Positions 14,381 to 21,802 are shown, counted from the stretch's first letter. The stretch: 35,336 nt of DNA from Paludibacteraceae bacterium (GCA_905233375.1 CAJOEJ010000028.1:1-35336), one strand, 5' to 3'. The notes: generated by a model not told the origin, from the letters alone. Made by a program: numbers and translations.

Positions 14381-15019
14381 ATGAGCAAGAAGAAAAAGGC
14401 ATATTACGTCGTTTGGAAAGGCAAGGAGCCGGGAATCTATGATTCCTGGGAGGTGTGTGAAGCGCAGGTGAAAGGTCAGGTGGGCGCCGTCTATAAAGGT
14501 TTTGCCACGCTCTCCGAGGCGCAACAGGCGTTCTCCGCCGGACACGATGCCTATATCGTCCGCAAATCTCCTGGGAAAGGCAATCACCAATTAGCAATAA
14601 CCAATAACCAATCTCCGATTTTACCTGCTCTCGCCGTGGATGCAGCCTGTAGCGGCAACCCCGGTGTCATGGAGTTCCGCGGCGTGATAGCCGACACCGG
14701 CACGGAGGTCTTCCATCGCGGACCTTTCCCATGCGGGACGAACAATATCGGCGAGTTCCTCGCGATCGTATTGGGGCTGGCGTATCTCAAGCAGAACAAC
14801 CTGCCGTGGGCGCTCTATTCGGACAGCCGCACCGCCCTGTCCTGGCTCAAGAAGAAACATGCGGACACCAAGATCGAGTGGAACGCATCCAATCAGGACC
14901 TCTTTTTCATGATCCGCAAAGCGGAGATGTGGCTCCATGACAACACCTGGACGACACCCGTTTACAAGTGGGACACCAAGGCTTGGGGCGAGATTCCTGC
15001 CGATTTTGGTCGGAAATGA
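14381..15019 (+). CDS. Ribonuclease HI with N-terminal hybrid-binding (viroplasmin) domain
   Basis: 212 residues. Residues 5-60 form the RNase H N-terminal domain that binds RNA-DNA hybrid (KKAYYVVWKGKEPGIYDSWE); the catalytic domain begins near residue 83 with the acidic residues Asp87 (AVDAACSGNPG), Glu125 (NNIGEFLAI), Asp148 (LYSDSRTA) and a final Asp in GEIPADFGRK. It cleaves RNA in hybrids such as R-loops and primers. Odd feature: the linker, residues 68-80 (NHQLAITNNQSPI), is the translation of a CCAATCA-type microrepeat. The gene starts 41 bp after tRNA-Arg. The symbol is left open because several rnh genes can coexist. Confidence 0.9.
   Translation: MSKKKKAYYVVWKGKEPGIYDSWEVCEAQVKGQVGAVYKGFATLSEAQQAFSAGHDAYIVRKSPGKGNHQLAITNNQSPILPALAVDAACSGNPGVMEFRGVIADTGTEVFHRGPFPCGTNNIGEFLAIVLGLAYLKQNNLPWALYSDSRTALSWLKKKHADTKIEWNASNQDLFFMIRKAEMWLHDNTWTTPVYKWDTKAWGEIPADFGRK
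14581..14613 (+). repeat. CCAATAA/CCAATCA microrepeat inside the ribonuclease HI gene
   Basis: CAATCACCAATTAGCAATAA followed by CCAATAACCAATC lies in frame in the domain linker. It is related to the arrays at 571-603, 18636-18673 and 19417-19455. Confidence 0.75.
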
Positions 15020-15069
15020 GCCTTTTTGCAAAAAAAAGATAACAAATTTTAATTTTTTATACGAATTAT

Positions 15070-15100
15070 TTTCGTATATCAAAAAAATATAGTAACTTTG
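15070..15100 (+). promoter_or_regulatory. gapA promoter
   Basis: The -7 box TAACTTTG (15093-15100) is clear; at the -33 position, 20 bp upstream, the sequence is TTT rather than TTG. The leader is about 55 nt and A/T-rich, typical of strongly translated Bacteroidetes genes. Confidence 0.75.
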
Positions 15101-15161
15101 TCGTCGGATTTGAAATCAATAAAACATTGTAACAATAAAACATAAAAAAAATTTTATCACT

Positions 15162-16196
15162 ATGACAAAAGTAGCAATTAACGGCTTTGGCCGTATTGGT
15201 CGTCTGGCTTTCCGTCAGATGTTTGAAGCTGAGGGTTATGAGGTAGTTGCAATCAACGACTTGACCAGCCCGAAGCAGGGTGGTTTCGCAGGTAAATTCG
15301 GTGAGGGCAAGCACACTGTAGCTTACAAAGACGCTCAACTCGCTGAGGATGGTAAGACCGTTCTTGTTCCGGGTTCGATCATCGTTGACGGCAAGGAGAT
15401 CACTATCTACGCTAAGCCGAACGCAGCTGAGCTGCCTTGGGGCGAGCTCGGTATCGACGTAGTTCTGGAGTGCACCGGTTTCTATACCAGCAAAGCAAAA
15501 GCAGAGGCTCACATCCAGGCAGGCGCTAAGAAAGTCGTTATCTCCGCTCCGGCAGGAAACGACCTCCCGACCATCGTTTACAATGTAAACCACACGACGC
15601 TGACTCCGGCTGACACCGTTATCTCGGCTGCTTCCTGTACGACCAACTGTCTCGCTCCGATGGCAGCTGCTCTGCACAAATACGCTCCGATCCAGAGCGG
15701 TATCATGAGCACGATCCACGCTTATACGGGCGACCAGATGATTCTCGATGGTCCGCAACGCAAGGGTGACCTCCGTCGTAGCCGTGCAGGTGCTCAGAAC
15801 ATCGTTCCGAACAGCACCGGTGCAGCCAAGGCTATCGGTCTCGTTATCCCCGAGCTGAACGGCAAGCTGATCGGTAGCGCACAGCGCGTTCCGACTCCGA
15901 CCGGTTCGACCACGATCCTGGTTGCAGTTGTTAAGGGTAAAGACATCACCAAAGAGGGCATCAACGCTGCTATGAAGGCTGCTCAGACAGAGAGCTTCGG
16001 TTACACCGAGGATGAGATCGTATCGAGCGATGTTATCGGTATGAAGTTTGGTTCGCTCTTCGATGCTACCCAGACCATGGTTGCAAAGATTGACGAGGAG
16101 ACCTATCAGGTACAGGTTGTCAGCTGGTACGACAACGAGAACAGCTACACCAGCCAGATGGTTCGTACCATTAAGTACTTGGCAGAGCTGAAGTAA
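15162..16196 (+). CDS. gapA: Glyceraldehyde-3-phosphate dehydrogenase
   Basis: 344 residues, type I GAPDH. NAD-binding [12 protein letters not shown] at residues 7-18, active-site SCTTNCLAP with Cys159, catalytic His in [10 protein letters not shown], and C-terminal [20 protein letters not shown]. It catalyses the phosphorylating oxidation step of glycolysis in the cytoplasm. Codon use is markedly biased (GCT, GGT, GTT, CGT, CTC, ATC), as expected for a highly expressed gene. It has its own promoter and a strong terminator, so it is a single-gene unit. It is convergent with efp. Confidence 0.97.
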   Translation: MTKVAINGFGRIGRLAFRQMFEAEGYEVVAINDLTSPKQGGFAGKFGEGKHTVAYKDAQLAEDGKTVLVPGSIIVDGKEITIYAKPNAAELPWGELGIDVVLECTGFYTSKAKAEAHIQAGAKKVVISAPAGNDLPTIVYNVNHTTLTPADTVISAASCTTNCLAPMAAALHKYAPIQSGIMSTIHAYTGDQMILDGPQRKGDLRRSRAGAQNIVPNSTGAAKAIGLVIPELNGKLIGSAQRVPTPTGSTTILVAVVKGKDITKEGINAAMKAAQTESFGYTEDEIVSSDVIGMKFGSLFDATQTMVAKIDEETYQVQVVSWYDNENSYTSQMVRTIKYLAELK

Positions 16197-16255
16197 GTCG
16201 TGCCTTGGCTAAGACGTACTAAGCGAAAGCTGAAGTAATTAGGCTTAGGCACAAG

Positions 16256-16290
16256 AAAAATCGCAATCCTTACGGGTTGCGATTTTTTTT
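16256..16290. terminator. Bidirectional terminator between gapA and efp
   Basis: AAAAATCGCAATCC (16256-16269) pairs with GGGTTGCGATTTTT (16274-16287) with one G-T pair and loop TTAC, followed by more T. The A run on the other side allows termination of efp transcripts too. Confidence 0.88.
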
Positions 16291-16310
16291 GCGGGTCGTG
16301 ATGACGAAAT

Positions 16311-16340
16311 CACGTGATCATGTGACCACGTGGTCACGTA
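16311..16340. repeat. CACGTG palindrome cluster
   Basis: CACGTGATCATGTG is followed by the perfect 16-bp palindrome GTGACCACGTGGTCAC (16322-16337). It sits between the terminator and the 3' end of efp. It could be a dispersed extragenic palindrome or a protein-binding site; only one copy is in the window. Confidence 0.55.
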
Positions 16341-16349
16341 CTATATGGA

Positions 16350-16913
16350 TTAGCGCACGCGCTCGCAATACGAACCGTCGCGTGTGTCCACGCGTACGAT
16401 CTCACCTTCGTTGATGAACAGCGGTACGCGGATCTCTGCACCTGTCTCCAGCGTAGCCGGCTTGAGCGTGTTGGTCGCGGTATCGCCTTTCAGACCCGGC
16501 TCGGTGTAGGTGATAGCCAGTTCTACCTTGGTCGGCAGCTCGGCGAAGAGGATGGTGTCGGTCGAAGCGTCGGAAACGACTTCGCAGGTCATACCCTCTT
16601 TGAGGAAATCCACACCCGTGATCAGGTCGTGCGCGATAGGCACTTGCTCGAAGGTCTCGTTGTTCATGAAGATATAATCGGCTCCTTCCTTGTAGAGGAA
16701 CTGGTACGGACGACGCTCTACGCGGACATCCTCCAGCTTCTCACCGATATTAAAGCGGCGCTCGAGTACTCGGCCATCCACTACATCTTTGAACTTAACA
16801 CGCATAATCGTGTTTCCTTTTCCCGGCTTAACGTGCAGGAACTCAATAACGAAATAAAGACGGCCGTCCATGCGGATACATACGCCGTTTTTGATGTCTT
16901 GACTGTTTATCAT
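16350..16913 (-). CDS. efp: Elongation factor P
   Basis: 187 residues, normal length. Three beta-barrel domains: an N-terminal KOW-like domain with the loop KPGKGNTIMRVK that carries the residue placed near the ribosomal P site, then two OB domains (VPIAHDLITGVDFLKEGM; GDTATNTLKPATLETGAEI...FINEGEIVRVDTR). It rescues ribosomes stalled on polyproline. The start MINSQDIKNGV at 16913 is the only good ATG. It is divergent from marC, with which it shares a mirror-symmetric promoter, and ends facing gapA. Confidence 0.96.
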   Translation of the reverse strand: MINSQDIKNGVCIRMDGRLYFVIEFLHVKPGKGNTIMRVKFKDVVDGRVLERRFNIGEKLEDVRVERRPYQFLYKEGADYIFMNNETFEQVPIAHDLITGVDFLKEGMTCEVVSDASTDTILFAELPTKVELAITYTEPGLKGDTATNTLKPATLETGAEIRVPLFINEGEIVRVDTRDGSYCERVR

Positions 16914-16969
16914 AAAAATTTAAATTAATAATAACGAATTAAAATAACCCTTTTACTCAAAAATCGCTG

Positions 16970-17000
16970 CAAAATTACAAAATTTCTTGCATATATGCAA
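16970..17000 (-). promoter_or_regulatory. efp promoter (minus half of a symmetric divergent promoter)
   Basis: On the minus strand TAATTTTG (16970-16977) is the -7 box and TTG (16998-17000) the -33 box, 20 bp apart. The TTG is one end of the palindrome TTGCATATATGCAA (16987-17000). Confidence 0.88.
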
Positions 17001-17017
17001 ATTTTTTTGTAATTTTG
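16987..17017 (+). promoter_or_regulatory. marC promoter (plus half of a symmetric divergent promoter)
   Basis: TTG (16987-16989), 20 bp, then TAATTTTG (17010-17017). It uses the other end of the same 14-bp palindrome and the same -7 octamer as the efp promoter. Confidence 0.88.
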
Positions 17018-17038
17018 CAACCTAAATTGTCAAATACT

Positions 17039-17650
17039 ATGGATACAATAATGAATTTCTGGGGGAAAATTGATATTTGGCAGGTTTTGTCCTCCTTTAT
17101 CTTCCTCATAGCTATCATCGACCCCTTCGGTAATATTCCGGTGACGATCTCCATGGAGAAGCGCGGAATCAAGATCAGTGCATGGCGTGTGTGTCTTGCC
17201 AGTTTCGTCATCCTGATGGCGTTCCTTTTTGCCGGCGAATGGATTCTCAAGCTCTTCGGAGTGCAGATTGAGTACTTCGCTATCGCCGGCGGTTTTGTCA
17301 TCCTGCTGATGGCATTGGAGATGATTCTGGACATCACGATCTTCCAGAACGACAAGCTGGAGGAGCAGGTGGAGGGCGCCGGTTCGATCGTGCCGTTAGC
17401 GTTCCCCATGTATGCCGGTCCAGGTGCGTTCACTGCCCTGCTGGCGATCACCGCCGAGTACAGCATCGCGAGCCTGTGTGTGTCCTTGACCTGCTGTATT
17501 ATTGTGCTGTACCTTGTGCTTATCGGTACCAACTGGCTCACCAAATACCTGGGACCCACGGCGCTGTATATCATCCGTAAGTTCTTCGGAATCATCGTGT
17601 TAGCGATCGCTTGCAAACTGATGTTCGGCAACATGGCGGCGATATTTTAA
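17039..17650 (+). CDS. MarC family integral membrane protein
   Basis: 203 residues with about six membrane helices and the MarC/NAAT signatures: FIFLIAIIDPFGNIPVTISM near the N-terminus, GGFVILLMALEMIL, and PLAFPMYAGPGAFTALLAI in the middle. The transport substrate of the family is not established (despite the name, a role in antibiotic resistance was withdrawn). The start MDTIMNFWGK at 17039 lies about 15 nt after the expected transcription start; the open frame further upstream begins inside the -7 box. First gene of the run marC-rpiB-radical SAM-MBL. Confidence 0.9.
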   Translation: MDTIMNFWGKIDIWQVLSSFIFLIAIIDPFGNIPVTISMEKRGIKISAWRVCLASFVILMAFLFAGEWILKLFGVQIEYFAIAGGFVILLMALEMILDITIFQNDKLEEQVEGAGSIVPLAFPMYAGPGAFTALLAITAEYSIASLCVSLTCCIIVLYLVLIGTNWLTKYLGPTALYIIRKFFGIIVLAIACKLMFGNMAAIF

Positions 17651-17686
17651 TGAATAATTAGACGTCCACTAAATACTTCTACAGAA

Positions 17687-18136
17687 ATGAAAAATTTTTC
17701 AGAAATGACCATTGCGCTGGCGAGTGACCACGCAGGTTTTAATCTCAAGCATGCTATCCAGCTCTTTTTGGAGGATAACGGTGCAAAAGTGAAAGATTTC
17801 GGTTGTTTTTCTCCCGAGAGTTGTGACTACCCTGATTTTGCGCACCCGATGGCGGATGCGGTGGAGAAAGGGGAGTACGATTTCGGAATCGCTATCTGCT
17901 CCACGGGTAACGGCATCACGATGACTTGCAACAAGCATCAGGGAATCCGTGCAGCTTTGTGCTGGGAGCCCAAGTTGGCTGAATTTGCGCGTCTGCATAA
18001 CAACGCGAATGTGTTAGGTCTTCCGGCAAGCTTTATCCGCGTGGATCAGGCGCTGGATATCGTGCGTGTGTTCTTCCAGACGGATTTTGAAGGCGGTCGT
18101 CATGAGCGTCGTGTTAACAAGATCGCGGTTCAGTAA
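17687..18136 (+). CDS. rpiB: Ribose-5-phosphate isomerase B
   Basis: 149 residues, usual length. ALASDHAGFNLK at the N-terminus (phosphate and base residues), YPDFAHPMADAVEKGEYDFGI, ICSTGNGITMTCNKHQGIRAAL with the active-site Cys/Thr loop, HNNANVLGLPASFI and a C-terminal GGRHERRVNKI. It interconverts ribose-5-phosphate and ribulose-5-phosphate in the pentose phosphate pathway. ATG 17687 is taken; ATG 17705 (MTIALASDHAG) is possible and gives a start closer to homologues. It follows marC by 36 bp, and the next gene starts inside it. Confidence 0.95.
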   Translation: MKNFSEMTIALASDHAGFNLKHAIQLFLEDNGAKVKDFGCFSPESCDYPDFAHPMADAVEKGEYDFGIAICSTGNGITMTCNKHQGIRAALCWEPKLAEFARLHNNANVLGLPASFIRVDQALDIVRVFFQTDFEGGRHERRVNKIAVQ

Positions 18137-19085
18137 TACGCTCAAATGCTATTGGAATTACGCGCTGAGCCTCTTCGGCTTGGTGCGTATTTCGCATATG
18201 CCCCTGTTCGTTTCCGTCGAACCCGCGGCTGTCTGCCAGCTTAAATGTCCTGCCTGCCCCGTCGGACAACGAAATATCGAAAAATCGAAATATCGAAATA
18301 TCGAAAAATATATGTCCCTTGAGGTCTTTCATCGGGTGTTGGAGGAAGTAGCCCCGTACGCCCACACGATGCAGTTCTATTTCCAGGGCGAACCCTTGCT
18401 GAACAAGGATCTGCCTCGTATGATCCGCGAGGCGCACGAAGCCGGACTATATACGATCGTGAGCACGAACGCGCAGGCGCTGACACCCGCGACGGCGCAG
18501 GCGCTGGTGGAGGCGGGATTGGACCGGATCATCGTTTCCATGGACGGCTTGACGCAAGAGACCTACGGCGCCTACCGGGTCGGCGGAGACGTGGAAAAAG
18601 CCAAAGCCGCCCTCCGCTATCTCCGCGAAGCAAAGAATCAATCACCAATGACCAATCACCAATCACCAATAATAGAATTGCAGTGTTTGCGCCTGAAGTC
18701 CAACGAGCACGAGTGGGAGGAGCTGAAACGTGTCTATCGGTCTCTGGGCGCGGATCGTCTGGTCTTCAAGACCGCACAGCTGTACGACTACCGTCATGGT
18801 CATCCGCTTATGCTGGAGGGACGTTGGAGCCGGTATAGCAAGGGTGCGGACGGTTTGTATCACCGCAAACGCCTGCCCAAGCGTTGTCTGCGCGTCTGGA
18901 GCGGCTGTGTCATAACGACCTCGGGGGACGTACTGCCCTGCTGCTATGACAAAGCGCACACGCACGCGTACGGAAACATCATGGACGCGCCTATGCGCGA
19001 GCTGTTCGGCAATAGCGCCTCCATCGCTTTCCGCCGCGCGGCGATTCACGAACAACCTCAAATATGTCAGGAATGCTGGAAATAA
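18102..19085 (+). CDS. Radical SAM/SPASM domain protein
   Basis: 327 residues. The radical SAM iron-sulfur motif C-x3-C-x2-C is Cys45, Cys49, Cys52 (VCQLKCPACP); then YFQGEPLLNKDLPRMI, STNAQAL and DRIIVSMDGLTQETYGAYRVGG; a C-terminal SPASM-like Cys set (CLRVWSGCVITTSG, PCCYDKA, CQECWK) would hold another cluster. This matches a Bacteroidetes family of radical SAM/SPASM proteins with unknown substrates. Two segments are translated microrepeats: residues 58-70 (NIEKSKYRNIEKY) and 179-190 (NQSPMTNHQSPI). The ATG at 18102 lies 35 bp inside rpiB; the frame is open further upstream, but only over rpiB. The MBL gene starts inside its 3' end. Peptide or protein modification is possible; no precursor is adjacent. 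Confidence 0.87.
   Translation: MSVVLTRSRFSNTLKCYWNYALSLFGLVRISHMPLFVSVEPAAVCQLKCPACPVGQRNIEKSKYRNIEKYMSLEVFHRVLEEVAPYAHTMQFYFQGEPLLNKDLPRMIREAHEAGLYTIVSTNAQALTPATAQALVEAGLDRIIVSMDGLTQETYGAYRVGGDVEKAKAALRYLREAKNQSPMTNHQSPIIELQCLRLKSNEHEWEELKRVYRSLGADRLVFKTAQLYDYRHGHPLMLEGRWSRYSKGADGLYHRKRLPKRCLRVWSGCVITTSGDVLPCCYDKAHTHAYGNIMDAPMRELFGNSASIAFRRAAIHEQPQICQECWK
18271..18310 (+). repeat. AAATATCGA microrepeat inside the radical SAM gene
   Basis: GAAATATCGAAAAATCGAAA followed by TATCGAAATATCGAAAAATA lies in frame just after the iron-sulfur motif. It is related to the intergenic array at 21761-21799, which has GGTATATCG and GATATTTCG units. Confidence 0.75.
18636..18673 (+). repeat. CCAATGA/CCAATCA microrepeat inside the radical SAM gene
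   Basis: AATCAATCACCAATGACCAA followed by TCACCAATCACCAATAAT lies in frame and encodes NQSPMTNHQSPI. Confidence 0.8.
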
Positions 19086-19693
19086 AAACGTTTACATTTG
19101 GTCCCTTCGAGACCAACACCTATGTGGTGAATGACGGGCAGCAGGTACTGCTCATTGACCCGGCATGCTCCAATGCCTACGAGCAGCAACAGTTGTATAG
19201 TTATATCCACTCTCAACTTTCCACTTTCAACTTACTTATAGTTGCCACTCATGGTCACCTCGACCATTTATGGGGAGCCAAGTGGGCATGCGAACAATGG
19301 AACACGCCGGTTCTGATGCACGAATCCGACATACCGATGGCGCAGGCGATGCAGGCGCAATATAATATGTTCGGTATCCGGACTACGCCGGAACCGTTTC
19401 CGATAGAACCTCTCCGATCACCAATGACCAATGACCAATCACCAATCACCAATATGTCGATTATATCGACACCCGGTCATACTCCGGGTAGCGTGTGCCT
19501 GTATTGGGAAAAAGAAAAAGTGCTCCTTTCGGGAGACACCTTATTCCGGATGGGATACGGTCGTACGGACTTGCCGGGAGGTAATATGGGTCAACTGATT
19601 ATCTCTCTGGAACGCTTGTTCGACCTGCCTGCCGATGTGCGCGTCTATCCCGGTCACGGCGATCCGACTACTATAGGAAGCGAAAGAAGATAA
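19073..19693 (+). CDS. MBL-fold metallo-hydrolase (glyoxalase II-like)
   Basis: 206 residues. The metal motif THGHLDH is residues 59-65 (THxHxDH); TPGHTPGS with His136, LLSGDTLFRMGYGRTDLPGG and YPGHGDPTTIG complete the two-zinc site. Related enzymes hydrolyse thioesters such as S-lactoylglutathione; the substrate here is not known. The start MLEIKTFTFGPFETNTYVV at 19073 is typical; the frame also has an ATG at 19064. The gene overlaps the radical SAM 3' end by 13 bp, so they are coupled. Residues 47-53 (SQLSTFN) and 116-127 (SPMTNDQSPITN) are translated microrepeats of two families; neither touches the metal residues. Confidence 0.88.
   Translation: MLEIKTFTFGPFETNTYVVNDGQQVLLIDPACSNAYEQQQLYSYIHSQLSTFNLLIVATHGHLDHLWGAKWACEQWNTPVLMHESDIPMAQAMQAQYNMFGIRTTPEPFPIEPLRSPMTNDQSPITNMSIISTPGHTPGSVCLYWEKEKVLLSGDTLFRMGYGRTDLPGGNMGQLIISLERLFDLPADVRVYPGHGDPTTIGSERR
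19211..19233 (+). repeat. CAACTTTCCACTTTCAACTT microrepeat inside the MBL gene
   Basis: TCTCAACTTTCCACTTTCAA, then CTT, in frame just before the strand leading into the THGHLDH motif. This is its only copy in the window, so its status as a repeat family rests on its internal repetition. Confidence 0.5.
19417..19455 (+). repeat. CCAATGA/CCAATCA microrepeat inside the MBL gene
   Basis: ATCACCAATGACCAATGACC followed by AATCACCAATCACCAATAT, in frame, before the strand leading to TPGHTPGS. Confidence 0.8.
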
Positions 19694-19720
19694 CTTCGCT
19701 ATACTCAGGCAGCATGCGCC

Positions 19721-21739
19721 TTAACCCTGTAGTGCCTGCAACCTGTTCTGCATCTCTATCCACTCGTCGCGCAGGAACGCCGCCCGCTCAAAATCCGTCT
19801 CTTTGGCGGCTTCCAGCATCGCTTTGCGTTTGGCTTCGATGGCTTTGGTGAGCGCTTTGACGTCCATGTGCTGCCATTCGGCATTCTTCCAGCCCGCTTT
19901 GATCGCCTCTGTCAGGCGGCGTTTCTCTTCTTCGGGATCGTGGTACAACCCGGCGAGCGCCGATGTGTTGATCTCCTTTTTGATGGGCGTAGGCGTGATC
20001 CCGTGTTCCTCGTTGTAACGCATCTGGATGGCGCGTCGGCGGTTCGTCTCGTCGATGGTAGCCTGCATGGCGGGCGTTATCTTGTCGCCGTACAGCACCG
20101 CCTTGCCGTGTACGTGGCGGGCGGCACGACCTACCGTCTGGGTCAGACTGCGCTGGTCGCGGAGGAAACCCGTCTTGTCGGCATCGAGGATAGCCACCAG
20201 TGACACCTCCGGCAGATCCAGTCCTTCGCGCAGCAGGTTAACACCCACTAACACGTCGTACTCGCCGCGACGCAGATCCTCCATAATCTTGACGCGCTCG
20301 ATCGTGTCTATGTCGGAGTGGATATACGCCGATTTGATCCGGTATTTGCGCAGATACTCGTCCAGCTCCTCCGCCATGCGCTTGGTGAGCGTCGTCACCA
20401 GGCACCGTTCGCCGCGATGCATGCGGAACTTGATCTCGTCGATCAGGTCATCCACCTGGTCCTTGGTCGGACGCACTTCGATCTCGGGGTCGAGCAGACC
20501 CGTCGGACGGATGAGCTGGTCGATGACGATTCCTTCGCTCCGCTCTAACTCGTATTCGTCCGGGGTCGCCGACACATAGATCGTCTGCCCCGTCTTGGCT
20601 TCGAACTCATCGAACTTGAGCGGTCGGTTGTCCCGGGCAGCGGGAAGGCGGAAACCGTAGGTGACGAGGTTGTCCTTGCGGGCTTTGTCACCGCCGTACA
20701 TGCCGCGTATCTGCGGAACGGTCACGTGGCTCTCGTCGATGACAAGCAGCATATCTTTCGGGAAATAGTCTAACAGACAATAGGGTGGTGTACCGGGTTC
20801 GCGGCCGTCAAAATAGCGGCTGTAGTTCTCCACGCCCGTGCAGTAACCCAGTTCGTCCAGCATCTCCAGGTCGTACTTGACCCGCTCCTCGATGCGCTTG
20901 GCGTACAGCTCTTCGCCCATATCGATGAAATACCTGATCTGCTGGGCGAGATCGGCTTTTATCTGCTCCTTGGCGGCTGCGATTCGCTCCGCGGAGGTGA
21001 GGAAGATGGTCGCCGGGCTGAGGTTGTACCGGTCGAACTCTTCGAGCACCTGTCCGCTGAGGGGATCGACCGTGAGGATGGCGTCTATCTCGTTGCCGAA
21101 AAACTCGATCCGCACGAGGTAGTCCGCGTACGCGAGCGCGATGTCGATAGTGTCCCCTTTGACGCGGAACCGTCCGCGCGCCAGCTCGATGTCATTGCGG
21201 ATATACTGCGCGCCGACGAGCTGTTTGAGCAGCGTGTCCATCGATATCCGGTCGCCGCGTTTCAACTCGATCACGTTCGCCGTGAAGTCCTGCGGCGACC
21301 CTAATCCGTAGATGCAACTGACGGACGAGACGATGATGACGTCTTTGCGTCCGCTCAACAGCGCCGCGACCGCGCTCAAACGCAAACGGTCGATCTCTTC
21401 GTTGATACTCAGGTCCTTGTCGATATACGTGTCCGTGGAAGGGATGTAGGCTTCCGGCTGGTAGTAGTCGTAATAACTCACGAAATATTCCACCGCGTTG
21501 TGGGGGAAGAACGCCTTCATCTCCGAGTACAACTGGGCGGCGAGCGTCTTGTTGTGGCTCATGATGAGGGTAGGGCGGTTCAGTTGCTGGATGACGTTCG
21601 CGACGGTAAACGTCTTACCGCTTCCCGTCACGCCGAGCAACACCTGCGCATCCGCGCCTGCTTTCACGCCTTCCACCAGCGCCTCTATCGCCTGCGGCTG
21701 GTCTCCTGTCGGTTTATATGGACTCTCGAGTTGGAACAT
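19721..21739 (-). CDS. uvrB: Excinuclease ABC subunit B
   Basis: 672 residues, normal length. Walker A GVTGSGKT (residues 36-43), the beta-hairpin YYDYYQPEAYIP used to probe damaged DNA, the DESHVTVPQ helicase motif, ATLTKRMAEELDEYL, GRAARHVHGKAVLYGD and a C-terminal UVR motif (DFERAAFLRDEWIEMQ) that contacts UvrC. It is the damage-verifying helicase of nucleotide excision repair. ATG 21739 (MFQLESPYKPTGDQP) is the correct start; the frame continues upstream to 21808 only because it runs through an intergenic microrepeat. No TAnnTTTG box was found in the 100 bp upstream, so its promoter is unclear. It is convergent with the MBL gene. Confidence 0.97.
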   Translation of the reverse strand: MFQLESPYKPTGDQPQAIEALVEGVKAGADAQVLLGVTGSGKTFTVANVIQQLNRPTLIMSHNKTLAAQLYSEMKAFFPHNAVEYFVSYYDYYQPEAYIPSTDTYIDKDLSINEEIDRLRLSAVAALLSGRKDVIIVSSVSCIYGLGSPQDFTANVIELKRGDRISMDTLLKQLVGAQYIRNDIELARGRFRVKGDTIDIALAYADYLVRIEFFGNEIDAILTVDPLSGQVLEEFDRYNLSPATIFLTSAERIAAAKEQIKADLAQQIRYFIDMGEELYAKRIEERVKYDLEMLDELGYCTGVENYSRYFDGREPGTPPYCLLDYFPKDMLLVIDESHVTVPQIRGMYGGDKARKDNLVTYGFRLPAARDNRPLKFDEFEAKTGQTIYVSATPDEYELERSEGIVIDQLIRPTGLLDPEIEVRPTKDQVDDLIDEIKFRMHRGERCLVTTLTKRMAEELDEYLRKYRIKSAYIHSDIDTIERVKIMEDLRRGEYDVLVGVNLLREGLDLPEVSLVAILDADKTGFLRDQRSLTQTVGRAARHVHGKAVLYGDKITPAMQATIDETNRRRAIQMRYNEEHGITPTPIKKEINTSALAGLYHDPEEEKRRLTEAIKAGWKNAEWQHMDVKALTKAIEAKRKAMLEAAKETDFERAAFLRDEWIEMQNRLQALQG

Positions 21740-21760
21740 CGTTTTTTGGTATTTCTTTTT

Positions 21761-21799
21761 TTCGGTATATCGGTATATCGATATTTCGGTATATCGAAT
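21761..21799. repeat. GGTATATCG/GATATTTCG microrepeat upstream of uvrB
   Basis: Units TTTCGGTATATCGGTATATC and GATATTTCGGTATATCGAA lie between the rplS terminator and uvrB. They leave the uvrB frame open on the minus strand, adding an artificial N-terminus MFIIRYTEISIYRYTEKKKY. They occupy the place where a uvrB promoter would be expected. Confidence 0.7.
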
Positions 21800-21802
21800 G
21801 AT

